Source: Chromatiaceae bacterium (lineage in GTDB: Bacteria; Pseudomonadota; Gammaproteobacteria; Chromatiales; Chromatiaceae). From it: DNA of 52,709 nucleotides. Below are positions 38,272 through 47,616 of the stretch, piece by piece (position 1 is the stretch's first letter; every line of letters begins with the position of its first letter). The DNA is taken from assembly GCA_007693535.1 (NCBI GenBank), contig REDK01000128.1, forward strand, positions 1 to 52,709, read 5' to 3'. The notes beneath the pieces are model-generated. The model worked only from the letters and a program-made list of their open reading frames with translations, did not search any database and had not been told where the DNA came from. The position numbers were made by a program, and so were the translations under genes.

Positions 38272-40929
38272 ATGAAGACTGTTCTTGTCACGTTGCTGCG
38301 GCGCATGCCGATGCCGATCATCGCCATGCTGGTCGGCCTGCTGGTCGGCCTGGCCGTCTGGGGCGTGCTCGATCAGGTGCAGAGCGCGGCGGTGGAGCAG
38401 ATCTTCCACAAGGAACTGCGCGCCCGACTGGACCTGCGCTCGCGCGAGAGCCTGATCCGGTTCAACCAGGCGATGACCAATTATGCCGCCACCACTCGGC
38501 TGCTGGCCAACCACCGGCGCCTGGCGCAGTATCTAGAGCCGCTGTTCTGGTTCCCCGAGGAAGCGATCGAGCCGGTGGTCTATGCCGGGTTCCGGCCCTT
38601 CTGGCTGCCCGATTTCTTCGAGCGCAATGCCCAACTGACCCCGAGCCATGTCCTGCTGGTGGATTCGCGCGGGCAGGTGCGCGAGATCTATCAATCCGGC
38701 CCCGAACCCGTGCCGGGCGAACTGCTCAGCCATACCAATCAGTGGGTCAGTAGTTCCAGCGAGGTGCAGACGGTGCTCGGGCGCTTTGGTACGCAGCCCT
38801 ACCTGGTGGTCAGCGACCGGGTCGAGGACGCGGGCGGCTATCTGATGGGGAGCCTGGTCGTGGTGGTGCCGGTGAACGCCGAGTTCCTGGCTGCCTCCGA
38901 GGGTGCGGTCTCCGCGGACCGCTCGGCGGTGGCCCTGATCGATGCCGATGAGCAGCGCATCCTGGCCAGCAACGAACCGGATTTTCTGGTCCCCGGGACG
39001 CCGCTGGAGCAGTTTCGCGACGACTTCCTGATCACCTCGCAGTCGCTGCCCGATTACGAGGGGTCGAACTGGAACATGCTGTTTGCCACCTTCATCCACC
39101 ACAGCAGCGTGGCCAAGATGTCGGCGCGGGTGGTGAACTTCGAGCGGCAGCAGCGCCTGATCGCCGCGGCGGTGTTCGTCTGCGTCTTCACGCTGCTGAT
39201 CTATCTGGTCTCGGCGCGGTTGAACAAGGTGCTCAAGCGCATGTCGCGCTTCTCGCAGCGGGCGCTCGGCATCGCGCAGCCGGGCTTTCAGCGCGGCGGC
39301 AACCAGCTACTGATGTTGGAGGAATGGATTCAGCATTTTACCTTTCTCGTGCTGCGCGCCCGCGATGAGATGAGCCGCCGCCACGAGCATCAACTGCGGG
39401 CCACCGAGGCGCTCAAGGCGGCGATCATGGAGGCCTCGCTGGATGCCATCGTCACCCTCAATCGCGAGGGGCGCATCATCGACCACAACCCCACCGCCGA
39501 AACCATGCTTGGCTTCGACCCGGCCGCGATCATCGGCGACGATTTCGCCCGCCGCTTCCTGGACCCGGCCGAACATGCCGCCTTCGTCGGGATGCTGCTC
39601 GAATCCATCCGTACCGGCCCCGGCGGCGGTCGCCCCCATGCCCGCGGCGAACTCTGGGCGCAGCGCGCCAATGGCGCCCGTTTTCCGGTCGAGTTGTCCA
39701 TCGTCCCGATCGACATTGATGGCGCCCGTGTCTATACCCTGTATATCCACGATGCCACCAAGCGCAAACGGGCCGAGCGCGAGATCAAGGGCCTGGCCCG
39801 CTTCGCCAGCGAGAGCCCCAATCCCATCCTGCGCGTCACCGGTGATGCGCGCATCACCTATGCCAACGCCGCCAGCGAGCCCCTGATGCAGGCCTGGGGG
39901 ACGACCCCGGGGGCGCCGCTGCCACCGGCCTGGGCCGCCGAGGTGGACGCCGCCCTGACGTCGGGCTGCAATCGCGAACACGAGGACGACCAGGGCGGGC
40001 AGATCTATCACCTGCTGTTCGTTCCCATCCCGGACCTGGGCTACGTCAATATCTATGCCCGCGACACCACCGCGGTGCGTCGTGCCGAGCAGGAATCGCG
40101 TCAGCATCAGGCAGAATTGGTCCACGTCTGCCGCCTGAGCACCCTGGGCGAGGTCGCTACCGGCATGGCCCATGAGCTGAACCAGCCGCTGTCCGCAATC
40201 GTCAATTATGCCAACGGTGCCAGCCGTCGGCTGCAGAGCGGCATCGGCGACAGCCATGCCCTGGTGGATGCGATGGGACAGATCTCCAGTCAGGCCCAGC
40301 GCGCCGGGGAGATCATCCGTCGGCTGCGGGCGCTGGTGGGCAAACAGCCGCCGATCCGCTCGGCGGTGGACATCAATTATCTGGTGCGCGAGGTGTGCGG
40401 CTTTGTCCAGTTCGAGACCAGCCGGCTGGAATTGCAGATCGACCTCGATCTGGCGGCCGGCGAGATCCCGGTGGATGTGGACCTGGTTCAGATCGAGCAG
40501 GTGCTGCTGAACCTGGTCCGCAATGCCATCGATGCCCTGGCCGAGCGGCCGCTCGGCGAGCGCATCCTGAGCATTCGCACCGAGTTGTATCAGGGCGATG
40601 CCCTGGTCAGCGTCCGCGACAATGGTCCCGGTATCCCGCCAGAGCGGATGGAGCACCTGTTTCACCCCTTTTATACCACCAAGGAGAGCGGCATGGGGAT
40701 GGGGCTGGCCATCAGTCAGACCATCGTGGAGAACCATGGCGGGCGCATTCGTGCCCAGTCGCAACCGGGGGTCGGCAGCGTCTTCGCGATTCAACTGCCG
40801 GTGGCGGCGGTGGCAGCGGAGGCCGCTGCCGATGCCGCGGAGACGGTGCCCGCCGCGCCGCCACCGCCCGCCGCTGCCCGCGGCGAGCGCCGGCCCCTGA
40901 CCGAGACCCTATCCTCGACGGAGTCATGA
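38272..40929 (+). CDS. Membrane sensor histidine kinase with two PAS domains
   Basis: This 885-residue kinase has a TM helix at about residues 15-34, an extracytoplasmic sensor of about 260 residues, and a second TM at 296-317. Two PAS domains follow (about 382-495 and 508-615), then HisKA with the phosphoacceptor His634 (MAHELNQPLSAIVNYANG) and a HATPase domain (VLLNLVRNAIDAL, DNGPGIPP, GMGMGLAISQTIVENHGG). The HELNQPLSAI box and the FixJ-like partner place it with FixL/TtrS/StyS-type sensors. No heme-type PAS histidine was identified, so the signal is unknown. Its stop overlaps the regulator start (ATGA). The C-terminus is a disordered Ala/Pro tail. It lies upstream of the dab genes. Confidence 0.88.
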   Translation: MKTVLVTLLRRMPMPIIAMLVGLLVGLAVWGVLDQVQSAAVEQIFHKELRARLDLRSRESLIRFNQAMTNYAATTRLLANHRRLAQYLEPLFWFPEEAIEPVVYAGFRPFWLPDFFERNAQLTPSHVLLVDSRGQVREIYQSGPEPVPGELLSHTNQWVSSSSEVQTVLGRFGTQPYLVVSDRVEDAGGYLMGSLVVVVPVNAEFLAASEGAVSADRSAVALIDADEQRILASNEPDFLVPGTPLEQFRDDFLITSQSLPDYEGSNWNMLFATFIHHSSVAKMSARVVNFERQQRLIAAAVFVCVFTLLIYLVSARLNKVLKRMSRFSQRALGIAQPGFQRGGNQLLMLEEWIQHFTFLVLRARDEMSRRHEHQLRATEALKAAIMEASLDAIVTLNREGRIIDHNPTAETMLGFDPAAIIGDDFARRFLDPAEHAAFVGMLLESIRTGPGGGRPHARGELWAQRANGARFPVELSIVPIDIDGARVYTLYIHDATKRKRAEREIKGLARFASESPNPILRVTGDARITYANAASEPLMQAWGTTPGAPLPPAWAAEVDAALTSGCNREHEDDQGGQIYHLLFVPIPDLGYVNIYARDTTAVRRAEQESRQHQAELVHVCRLSTLGEVATGMAHELNQPLSAIVNYANGASRRLQSGIGDSHALVDAMGQISSQAQRAGEIIRRLRALVGKQPPIRSAVDINYLVREVCGFVQFETSRLELQIDLDLAAGEIPVDVDLVQIEQVLLNLVRNAIDALAERPLGERILSIRTELYQGDALVSVRDNGPGIPPERMEHLFHPFYTTKESGMGMGLAISQTIVENHGGRIRAQSQPGVGSVFAIQLPVAAVAAEAAADAAETVPAAPPPPAAARGERRPLTETLSSTES

Positions 40930-41549
40930 CCATGCACACCGAGGCCAATGTCTTTGTCGTCGATGACGACGAGGCCATGCGCAGTTCCTTGAAATGGCTG
41001 ATCGAATCGGTGGGCATGCAGGTGCACACCTATGAGTCGGCCCAGGCCTTTCTCGATGCCTATTATCCGGGCCGCGCCGGTTGCCTGCTGCTCGACGTGC
41101 GCATGCCTGGTATGAGCGGGTTGGAGTTGCAGGCCTATCTGGTGCGCCGGGAGATCCGCTTGCCGGTGATCATCATCACCGGCCATGGCGATGTGAGCAT
41201 GGCGGTCAAGGCCATGAAGGCTGGCGCCGTCGACTTCATCGAGAAGCCGTTCGATGACGAGGCCCTGCTCGGTAGCATCCGCAATGCGCTGCAATACGAT
41301 GAAAAGCAGCGTGCGCTGCGTGCGCAGCGCGCCGACATCGCGGCCCGGTTGGCAGAATTGACCCCGCGCGAGCACGAGGTCATGAACATGGTCACCGATG
41401 GCAAATCCAATAAGGAGATCGCCGCTGCGCTCGGCGTCAGTGCCAAGACCGTCGAGGTGCACCGGGCGCGGGTGATGGACAAGATGCGCGCCGACTCGCT
41501 GGCAGAACTGGTTCGCCTGGTGCTGATCGCCCGCGGCGGGACGACCTGA
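40926..41549 (+). CDS. FixJ/NarL-type response regulator
   Basis: This 207-residue protein has a receiver domain (residues 8-125) with the acidic pocket Asp13-Asp14-Asp15, phosphoacceptor Asp57 (LLLDVRMPGMSG), the ITGHGD switch and the conserved Lys in FIEKPFDD. The C-terminal LuxR-type helix-turn-helix reads TPREHEVMNMVTDGKSNKEIAAALGVSAKTVEVHRARVM. The start overlaps the kinase stop, so the two form one unit. An ATG two codons later is an alternative. It is the likely partner of the kinase and possibly activates the dab genes 275 bases downstream; that target is inferred only from position. Confidence 0.92.
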   Translation: MTMHTEANVFVVDDDEAMRSSLKWLIESVGMQVHTYESAQAFLDAYYPGRAGCLLLDVRMPGMSGLELQAYLVRREIRLPVIIITGHGDVSMAVKAMKAGAVDFIEKPFDDEALLGSIRNALQYDEKQRALRAQRADIAARLAELTPREHEVMNMVTDGKSNKEIAAALGVSAKTVEVHRARVMDKMRADSLAELVRLVLIARGGTT

Positions 41550-41823
41550 GGTAGCCCGCCAGGCATCGCTTCCCGCGCCAGCCCTGCCGGTGCCAACCCA
41601 GGCCATGCCAGCCCCGCGCGGGCCAATCCCAGAAGCGCCGGGGCGCGGGAGGCGGCGCTGCGGTGCGTTGTGGGGGCGGGGCGCAGCGGTTATCCTGCGC
41701 GCCCCCGGGGGGATTTCCGTGGCCGGGGCGGCCAGCAGTCGCCCCGCCAGCATCCGGGCCAGATCCTGTGCCGATGCCGATTCCGCCCTGCCACCCGCCT
41801 GCTCCAGCCTGTAGTCGATCACC

Positions 41824-43494
41824 TTGGCCTACTCCATCGTTCTCCTGATGCTCGGTTCGGCCCTGGCGGTGCGCCTGGTGGCGGACCGGCAGTCCCTGCT
41901 GGTGCCTCGCATCAGCGTCGGCGCCAGCGCGCTGACCCTGGTGTTGGCGCTGCTGTTGTTCCTGCAGCAACTGGGCGCCACCAGCGGCCGCATGCTGGGG
42001 CTCGGTCTGAGTGTCTTCACCCTCTACATCGACTGGCTCAGCACGCTGATGGCGCTGCTGGTGAGCGCGGTCGGGCTGGTGGTCCACGTCTTCTCGGTGC
42101 GCTACATGCGCGATGATCCCGCCTATGTGCGGTTCTTCGTGCTACTCGACGGCATCATCGCGGTCACCCTGCTGATGGTCCTGGCCGGCGATCTGCTGAC
42201 GCTGCTGCTGGCTTGGCACCTGGTGGGGGTGCTGCTGTACTTCCTGCTCAATCACGAGACCCGCCGCCGCCCGGCCACCCGCTACGCCTTCTGGACCCTG
42301 TTCACCCATCGCATCGGCGACCTGCCGCTGCTCGCGGTGGTGGCGCTGGTCTATCACGCCTTCGGGACGCTCGCGATTCCGGAGGTATTCGCGGCGCTGG
42401 CGGCGGCACCGCAGGCCACCACCCTGCTCGGCCTGCCGCTAGCCGGTACCCTGGGGCTGTTGATCCTGATCGCCGCCTTTGCCAAATCCGCCCAGTTCCC
42501 GCTGCACACCTGGCTGCCCTATACCATGGACGGCCCCACGCCGGTCTCGGCGCTGATGCATGCCGGTATCGTCAATGCCGGTGGGTTCCTGATCAATCGC
42601 TTCGCGCCGGTCTTCGTACACACCGACTCGGTGCTGCTGCTGGCACTAGCGGTGGGGCTAATCTCGACCATCATGGGCTCGCTGATGATGCTGATGCAGA
42701 GCGACATCAAGAAGGCCCTGGGCTATTCCACCATGGGCCAGATGGGCTATATGGTGATGGAGTGCGGGCTGGGTGCCTTCTCGCTCGCCATCTATCATCT
42801 CATCGCCCATGGCGTGTTCAAGGCGACCCTGTTCCTCGGCTCCGGGGCGATCATCGCCAAGGCGCGCAAGGACCCGAACATCCCGGAGGGCGAGATCTAT
42901 CAGTTCATGGTCGAGCGCAAGGTCCCGCGCCCGCCGGTATCCTGGATCATCTTCGCCGGCATCACCGTCACGGTGCCATTGCTGATCGTCTTCGGCGCCC
43001 ATCAACTGGTGGATGGCGGCTTTCTGCACCGGCAGGGGGCGCTGATCCTGCTGCTGTTCGGCTGGATCACCGGTGCCCAGACCCTGTTCTTCGTCTACAA
43101 GATCGGCGGCGAGCGGCCCTTCACCCTGCTGCTCTATGTGATCCTGTCCTTCGCCATGGTGATCCTGACCTATGTCGTGGTCGGCCATGCCTTCGATGCC
43201 CTGCTCTATCCCGATCCGGACTTCCGCGAGGCCCTGTATCAGGCGGCGGCGGTGGACTCGGGCTGGTTTGTGCTGGTGCTGCTGTTGCTGGTGGCGCTGA
43301 TCGCGATGGGCTGGTTCATCGCCTTCCGCTTTGTCGCCGAAGGCCAGCCGCCGAGCCGGCGCTGGCGCACCCTGTATCTGAACCTCTATACCCTGATGTC
43401 GCGGGAGTTCTATATCGCCGACCTCTACAGCCGCGCCGGCGAAGCGGTGCTGGCCGCCTCCAAGCGCACCAATGCGCTGCTGCGCTGGCGCTGA
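41824..43494 (+). CDS. dabB: DabB, NuoL/MrpA-like proton-conducting subunit of an inorganic-carbon uptake system
   Basis: This 556-residue protein has about 13-15 membrane helices and belongs to the NuoL/MrpA antiporter-like family. Characteristic motifs include AAFAKSAQFPLHTWLPYTMDGPTPVSALMHA and SDIKKALGYSTMGQMGYM, with the charged residues of the proton path. Followed by a DUF2309 gene, it is DabB: in DAB systems it couples proton flow to vectorial hydration of CO2 to bicarbonate by DabA. The frame opens after a stop at 41812 and the first usable codon is TTG 41824; ATG 41848 is an alternative, and neither has a clear ribosome site. The operon promoter may lie in the 274-base gap upstream. 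Confidence 0.85.
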   Translation: MAYSIVLLMLGSALAVRLVADRQSLLVPRISVGASALTLVLALLLFLQQLGATSGRMLGLGLSVFTLYIDWLSTLMALLVSAVGLVVHVFSVRYMRDDPAYVRFFVLLDGIIAVTLLMVLAGDLLTLLLAWHLVGVLLYFLLNHETRRRPATRYAFWTLFTHRIGDLPLLAVVALVYHAFGTLAIPEVFAALAAAPQATTLLGLPLAGTLGLLILIAAFAKSAQFPLHTWLPYTMDGPTPVSALMHAGIVNAGGFLINRFAPVFVHTDSVLLLALAVGLISTIMGSLMMLMQSDIKKALGYSTMGQMGYMVMECGLGAFSLAIYHLIAHGVFKATLFLGSGAIIAKARKDPNIPEGEIYQFMVERKVPRPPVSWIIFAGITVTVPLLIVFGAHQLVDGGFLHRQGALILLLFGWITGAQTLFFVYKIGGERPFTLLLYVILSFAMVILTYVVVGHAFDALLYPDPDFREALYQAAAVDSGWFVLVLLLLVALIAMGWFIAFRFVAEGQPPSRRWRTLYLNLYTLMSREFYIADLYSRAGEAVLAASKRTNALLRWR

Positions 43495-43506
43495 GGTGTG
43501 GCGCCG

Positions 43507-44313
43507 ATGCTGACCCTGATCCTATTCTTGTTGGCGGGCCTGGTCCTGCCGCTGTTCCCGCTCAGCCTCGGCGTCAATCTGCTGTTGCAGCAGGACCCGG
43601 CCAGCGCCTTGGGCGGGCGCCTTGCCCATCCGGCGGCGCGGGCCGGGCTGCTGGTGCTGCTGCCCCTGGTCGGGGTCGGGCTGCTTGCCCTCGGTCGCCT
43701 GGTGGCCGGCGGTGAGGTCGGCGCGCTGGCCACGGTGTTTGCGATGTGGGGCGGGCTGACCTCGGTCTTCTACGCCTTCCGGCTGCTGAGCGTGCGCGAC
43801 GGCCGTATCTGGTTGGCGCAGCTCTATACCTCGGCGCTGGCCCTGATCTGGGTCGGGGCCGCCCATGAGGTGCCGCCGCTGCTGCCGGCCCTGGGCCTGG
43901 CGCTCTCGCTGCTGCCGCTGCTCTTTCTGTTCGACGGGTTGGCGGTCCGCTTCGGTAGCGCCCGGGTCGGCCTCTATCCCGGCCTGGGACTGTGTATGCC
44001 GGTCTTCTCGACCCTGTTCATCCTGGCCGTGCTGATGGCGGTGGCGGTGCCCTTCTCGCCCGGCTTCTTTGCCATCAGCGAGCTGGGCTTCGGCGGCGTC
44101 GGCCGCAATGAACTGCTCACCCTGCTGCCGCTGGGGCTGTCCTGGCTGCTGTGGACCTGGTCCGGCATCAACCTGCTCGCCGGAATCGTCTTCGGCACCC
44201 CCCGTGACGACCTGGCCTATGCCGACCTTGGCGCCCGGGTGGCCGTGCGCCACGCGGCCGCCTTACTCGCCCTGGCCCTGTTCGGGCTGTTTCTGGTGGA
44301 GGGCATGTTATGA
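43507..44313 (+). CDS. Small eight-helix membrane protein between dabB and dabA
   Basis: This 268-residue protein has about eight hydrophobic helices and short loops. The stretch GLCMPVFSTLFILAVLMAVAVPFSPGFFA resembles the MPVFATLF...GLPGTSGF helix pair of NuoM/MrpD-type subunits, so it may be a shortened antiporter-like subunit; the rest was not recognised. ATG 43507 is chosen because gagg lies ten bases upstream; a GTG at 43498 is a possible earlier start. The stop overlaps the next start (ATGA), so it is coupled to dabA. It is probably a third component of the carbon-uptake complex. The minimal DAB systems described have only DabA and DabB. Confidence 0.65.
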   Translation: MLTLILFLLAGLVLPLFPLSLGVNLLLQQDPASALGGRLAHPAARAGLLVLLPLVGVGLLALGRLVAGGEVGALATVFAMWGGLTSVFYAFRLLSVRDGRIWLAQLYTSALALIWVGAAHEVPPLLPALGLALSLLPLLFLFDGLAVRFGSARVGLYPGLGLCMPVFSTLFILAVLMAVAVPFSPGFFAISELGFGGVGRNELLTLLPLGLSWLLWTWSGINLLAGIVFGTPRDDLAYADLGARVAVRHAAALLALALFGLFLVEGML

Positions 44314-44855
44314 ATCCCGACGATCGATCCAGCGCGGCCGCGGCGACTGCCGTGGGGACCAATGGGCCGGCTGCTGGGCTGCCCCTCGGCCGGCGCCTGC
44401 GCATCCGCTCCATGGTCAATGTGGCCGGCGAGGTGCTGCCCTTCTTCTGGCCGATGCGCAGTTTCATCCATCACAACCCGCTGCACGGGTTGGAGCACCT
44501 GCCCTTCGAGCAGGCGGTGCAGGAGGCCGCACGCCTGTTCCACGCGCGCGGCTGGCTGCCGCGGCCCGAGTATCAGCGTTTCCTGGCCGCCGGCGAGATC
44601 GACCCCGCCCAGCTCGAGGCCCTGATCGGCGCGCGGGTGGATGCCTGGTTGGCGGCGCAGGGCAACGCCGCCGATCCGGCCCTGCCCGGCCTGCTGCGCG
44701 CCATTCTGGCGGCGATGCTCACGCGCATGGATCAGCCCGCTCCGGGCGATCGTGAGCCCTGCGCCGAGGAGGTGCTCGCCTGTCTGCGCGACCCCGACAC
44801 CGCCCCTGCCATGCCCCCGGCCCGCACCAATGGTCAGCCCCGCCATGACCGCTAG
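44310..44855 (+). CDS. dabA: DabA N-terminal piece (split DUF2309)
   Basis: This 181-residue reading frame carries what is normally the first part of DabA: VNVAGEVLPFFWPMRSFIHHNPLHGLEHLPFEQAV (residues 36-70), then a helical segment (ARLFHARGWLPRPEYQRFLAAGEI). It ends with a short, poorly conserved linker. The stop (TAG 44853-44855) overlaps the ATG of the main DabA frame by 11 bases in a different frame. The break falls in a variable linker, not inside a conserved block. Either DabA is made as two coupled polypeptides here, or one base has been lost or gained (in the cell or in sequencing). The start overlaps the preceding stop (ATGA). Confidence 0.75.
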   Translation: MNPDDRSSAAAATAVGTNGPAAGLPLGRRLRIRSMVNVAGEVLPFFWPMRSFIHHNPLHGLEHLPFEQAVQEAARLFHARGWLPRPEYQRFLAAGEIDPAQLEALIGARVDAWLAAQGNAADPALPGLLRAILAAMLTRMDQPAPGDREPCAEEVLACLRDPDTAPAMPPARTNGQPRHDR

Positions 44856-47616
44856 CCGCCAGACCGACCTGGCCGCACGGCTGGGTCGCGATCTCACCCT
44901 CTACGATGCCATCGATCAACTCTTCGGGACCCGCATTGGCGAGACCCTCAACGAGCTGCTGATCAAGGGCCTGATGGACTTCTGCGACGAGGGCCAGTCG
45001 ATCTGGCGCATGCCAGGCCGGCGCCAGGGGCTGTTCCGCGGCTGGAGCCGCATCGCCCGGCGCAACCGGCGGCTGCGCCTGCGCGGCATGGATGTCGGCG
45101 CCATCCTAGAGGCAGCCGATGGTCCCGAGGCGATGATCGATCTGGTGATGAGTCGCCTCGGCATCCCCGAGGACCACTGGATGGACGCCTGTACCCTGGA
45201 GCTGACCAAGCTCCATGGCTGGGCCGGCTTCGTGCGCTGGCGCGGTCAGTCCCGACGCTACTACTGGCAGGAGCGCAACCCGGCCGACCTGGTGGACTTC
45301 CTCGCCATCCGCCTGGTGCTGGCCCTGGCCCTGCTGGAGGACGCCGCCCGCCGGCTACGCCGGGATTTGCGCTGGCCGGCGCTGCAGGCCTACCTGCAGG
45401 CGCATCCCCGCGAATGCGTCCTGCGCCGGGAACTCAATGCCGGCACCGTCCTGCCAGATTATGCCCATCGCGTCGAGCTGGCCTTGGAGCGCGGCGACCC
45501 CGCCCGCATCGATGCCCTCTACCTGGAATACGAGCGCATCAAGTTGCGCCGCGAGGCCTGCACCCGCGCCCACCGCATCGCTGCCATGGCTGAGTGCGCC
45601 GGCATCTCCCGCGCCGACCTGCTGGCGTTGCCGGACGATACCCTGTTGCAACTGATCGATGGCGTCTATGCCTTCAAGCGCGGCGAAGGCATGGTATGGA
45701 CCGAGGCCCTGGAACGCAGCTACATCGCTGGGCTGCTGGCCCACATCGGCCCCCGCGTCGTGCCTGGCAGCGAGCCCCGGGCAGCGCCGACCGAAACCCG
45801 TCCACCCGCGCCGGACGCTGCCGCGCCGCGCCCATCCGACCGCATCCAGGCCCTGTTCTGCATCGACGTCCGCTCCGAGCGCCTGCGCCGGCAACTGGAG
45901 GCCCTCGGCGATTACGACAGCTTTGGCATTGCCGGCTTCTTCGGCGTGCCGCTGAGCTTCATCGAATTCGGCAAGGGCCATGAGACCGACCTCTGCCCGG
46001 CCGTGGTGCAACCGCGCAACGTAGTACTGGAGATGCCCCACACCCATGCGCAGCATCGCCATTCACTCTACGAGCTGGCCCACGAGGTGGTGCACGACCT
46101 CAAGAACACCGTGCTCGCCCCCTATGTCACGGTCGAGGCGGTCGGCGTGCTGTTCGGTTTCGACATGCTCGGCAAGACCTTTGCCCCCCGCGCCTACAAT
46201 ACCTGGCGGGCGCGCCTGGAGAGCGACAAACCGCCGGCGCGGCTGTTGATCGACAAGATCTCGCAAGAAGATGCCGAGGAACTCATCGCCAACCTCCAAG
46301 ACGAGATGATCCTGCGTGCCGCGGAACGTCATTTCGGCATCAAGCGCGAGGCCCTGACCAGCCCGATGATCCGCGAATTGCGCGAGACTGCGCTCGGCCA
46401 GCGCAGCGGCCCCACCGCGTTCGCCCGCCGTTTCGATGTCGAGCCGGCCGCTGAGGCGGTCTTCATCCGTTCGCTGCAGCTCGAATACCGGGTCAATCCG
46501 GACCAGGCCCGCATCCAGCTCGAACACCTGGCCAAGATCGGTTTCCGCTATACCCGCCAGGCTCAACTGGTGGGGACCGCGTTGCGCGCGATCGGCCTCA
46601 CCGGTGGCTTCGGGCGCACCGTGCTGGTGGTCGGCCATGGCAGCAGCTCCGAGAACAACCCCTATGAATCGGCGCTCGACTGTGGTGCCTGCGGCGGCAA
46701 TCATGGCCTGATCAACGCCCGCATCTTCGCCATCATGGCCAATCGGCGCGAGGTGCGCGCCCTGCTGGCCGAGCAGGGCATTCAGATCCCCGAGGAGACC
46801 TGGTTCATCCCGGCCCTGCACAACACCACCACCGACGAGGTGGTCCTTTATGACCTGGAGCAGCTACCGCCAGCGGTACTGACCCGCATGGGCCGCATCC
46901 GCGAGGACCTCACCGCCGCCGGGCGCTTGTGTGCCCTGGAGCGCTGCCAGGCCCTCGGCGAGCCGGGTATCGACGGCCCCGAGGCCGCCGCCCGCCGGGT
47001 CAAACGCAATGCCCTGGACTGGACCCAGGTGCGCCCGGAGTGGGGGCTGTCGAAGAACGCCAGCTTCGTCATCGGCCGCCGCGCCCTGACCGCAGCGTTG
47101 GACCTGGACGGGCGCGCATTCCTGCACTCTTATGACTACCGGCTCGACCCCGATGGCCGACTGCTGGAGGTCATCCTCACCGGACCGCTGATCGTAGCCC
47201 AATGGATCAACCTGGAGCATTACTTCTCGGTAGTGGACAACGAGGGCTTCGGCAGCGGCAGCAAGGTGTTCCATAACGTCATCGGCCGCTTCGGGGTCAT
47301 GACCGGCAACCTTAGCGACCTGCGCACCGGTCTGCCGGCGCAGACCATGCTGCGCGACGGTCACCCCTACCACACCCCGCTGCGCCTGATCACCCTCATC
47401 GAGGCCCCCTTGGCGCTGGTGCAGGGGTTGCTCGGGCGGCTCTATAAACCGCGCGAACTGGTCCATAATGGCTGGATCAGGTTGTTGGTCCTCGACCCCG
47501 AGAGCGGTCTCACCCACCTTTACGAGCACGGCCAATGGCAGGTGTGGGACGCTGGCGCACCGGGCCGAGCGGCGGGTGTCGACTGCGGACAGGCGTGCGC
47601 GGGTGTCAGATCTTGA
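44845..47616 (+). CDS. dabA: DabA main body (DUF2309), carbonic-anhydrase-like subunit
   Basis: This 923-residue frame is the bulk of DabA, the peripheral subunit that hydrates CO2 using proton flow through DabB. Zinc-site residues of the family are present: Cys339 and Asp341 (LFCIDVRSE), His598 (VVGHGSSSENNP) and Cys613 (ALDCGACGG). The Cys-x-Asp pattern and the 15-residue His-Cys spacing match those described for DabA2 of Halothiobacillus (Cys351, Asp353, His524, Cys539). The start ATG 44845 overlaps the end of the N-terminal piece and has no clear ribosome site, suggesting coupling or a frameshift. The frame is open upstream to 44641 but that part is shadow sequence. No membrane segments, as expected. 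Confidence 0.88.
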   Translation: MTASRQTDLAARLGRDLTLYDAIDQLFGTRIGETLNELLIKGLMDFCDEGQSIWRMPGRRQGLFRGWSRIARRNRRLRLRGMDVGAILEAADGPEAMIDLVMSRLGIPEDHWMDACTLELTKLHGWAGFVRWRGQSRRYYWQERNPADLVDFLAIRLVLALALLEDAARRLRRDLRWPALQAYLQAHPRECVLRRELNAGTVLPDYAHRVELALERGDPARIDALYLEYERIKLRREACTRAHRIAAMAECAGISRADLLALPDDTLLQLIDGVYAFKRGEGMVWTEALERSYIAGLLAHIGPRVVPGSEPRAAPTETRPPAPDAAAPRPSDRIQALFCIDVRSERLRRQLEALGDYDSFGIAGFFGVPLSFIEFGKGHETDLCPAVVQPRNVVLEMPHTHAQHRHSLYELAHEVVHDLKNTVLAPYVTVEAVGVLFGFDMLGKTFAPRAYNTWRARLESDKPPARLLIDKISQEDAEELIANLQDEMILRAAERHFGIKREALTSPMIRELRETALGQRSGPTAFARRFDVEPAAEAVFIRSLQLEYRVNPDQARIQLEHLAKIGFRYTRQAQLVGTALRAIGLTGGFGRTVLVVGHGSSSENNPYESALDCGACGGNHGLINARIFAIMANRREVRALLAEQGIQIPEETWFIPALHNTTTDEVVLYDLEQLPPAVLTRMGRIREDLTAAGRLCALERCQALGEPGIDGPEAAARRVKRNALDWTQVRPEWGLSKNASFVIGRRALTAALDLDGRAFLHSYDYRLDPDGRLLEVILTGPLIVAQWINLEHYFSVVDNEGFGSGSKVFHNVIGRFGVMTGNLSDLRTGLPAQTMLRDGHPYHTPLRLITLIEAPLALVQGLLGRLYKPRELVHNGWIRLLVLDPESGLTHLYEHGQWQVWDAGAPGRAAGVDCGQACAGVRS

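Noticed and set aside
38533-40794. Long minus-strand open frames (39307-40794 and others) opposite the histidine kinase
   Set aside because: They are antisense shadows; the plus strand has continuous kinase domains.
44641-44844. Start of the main DabA frame at 44641
   Set aside because: The first 68 codons of that frame are shadow sequence of the N-terminal piece; similarity to DabA begins after the ATG at 44845.
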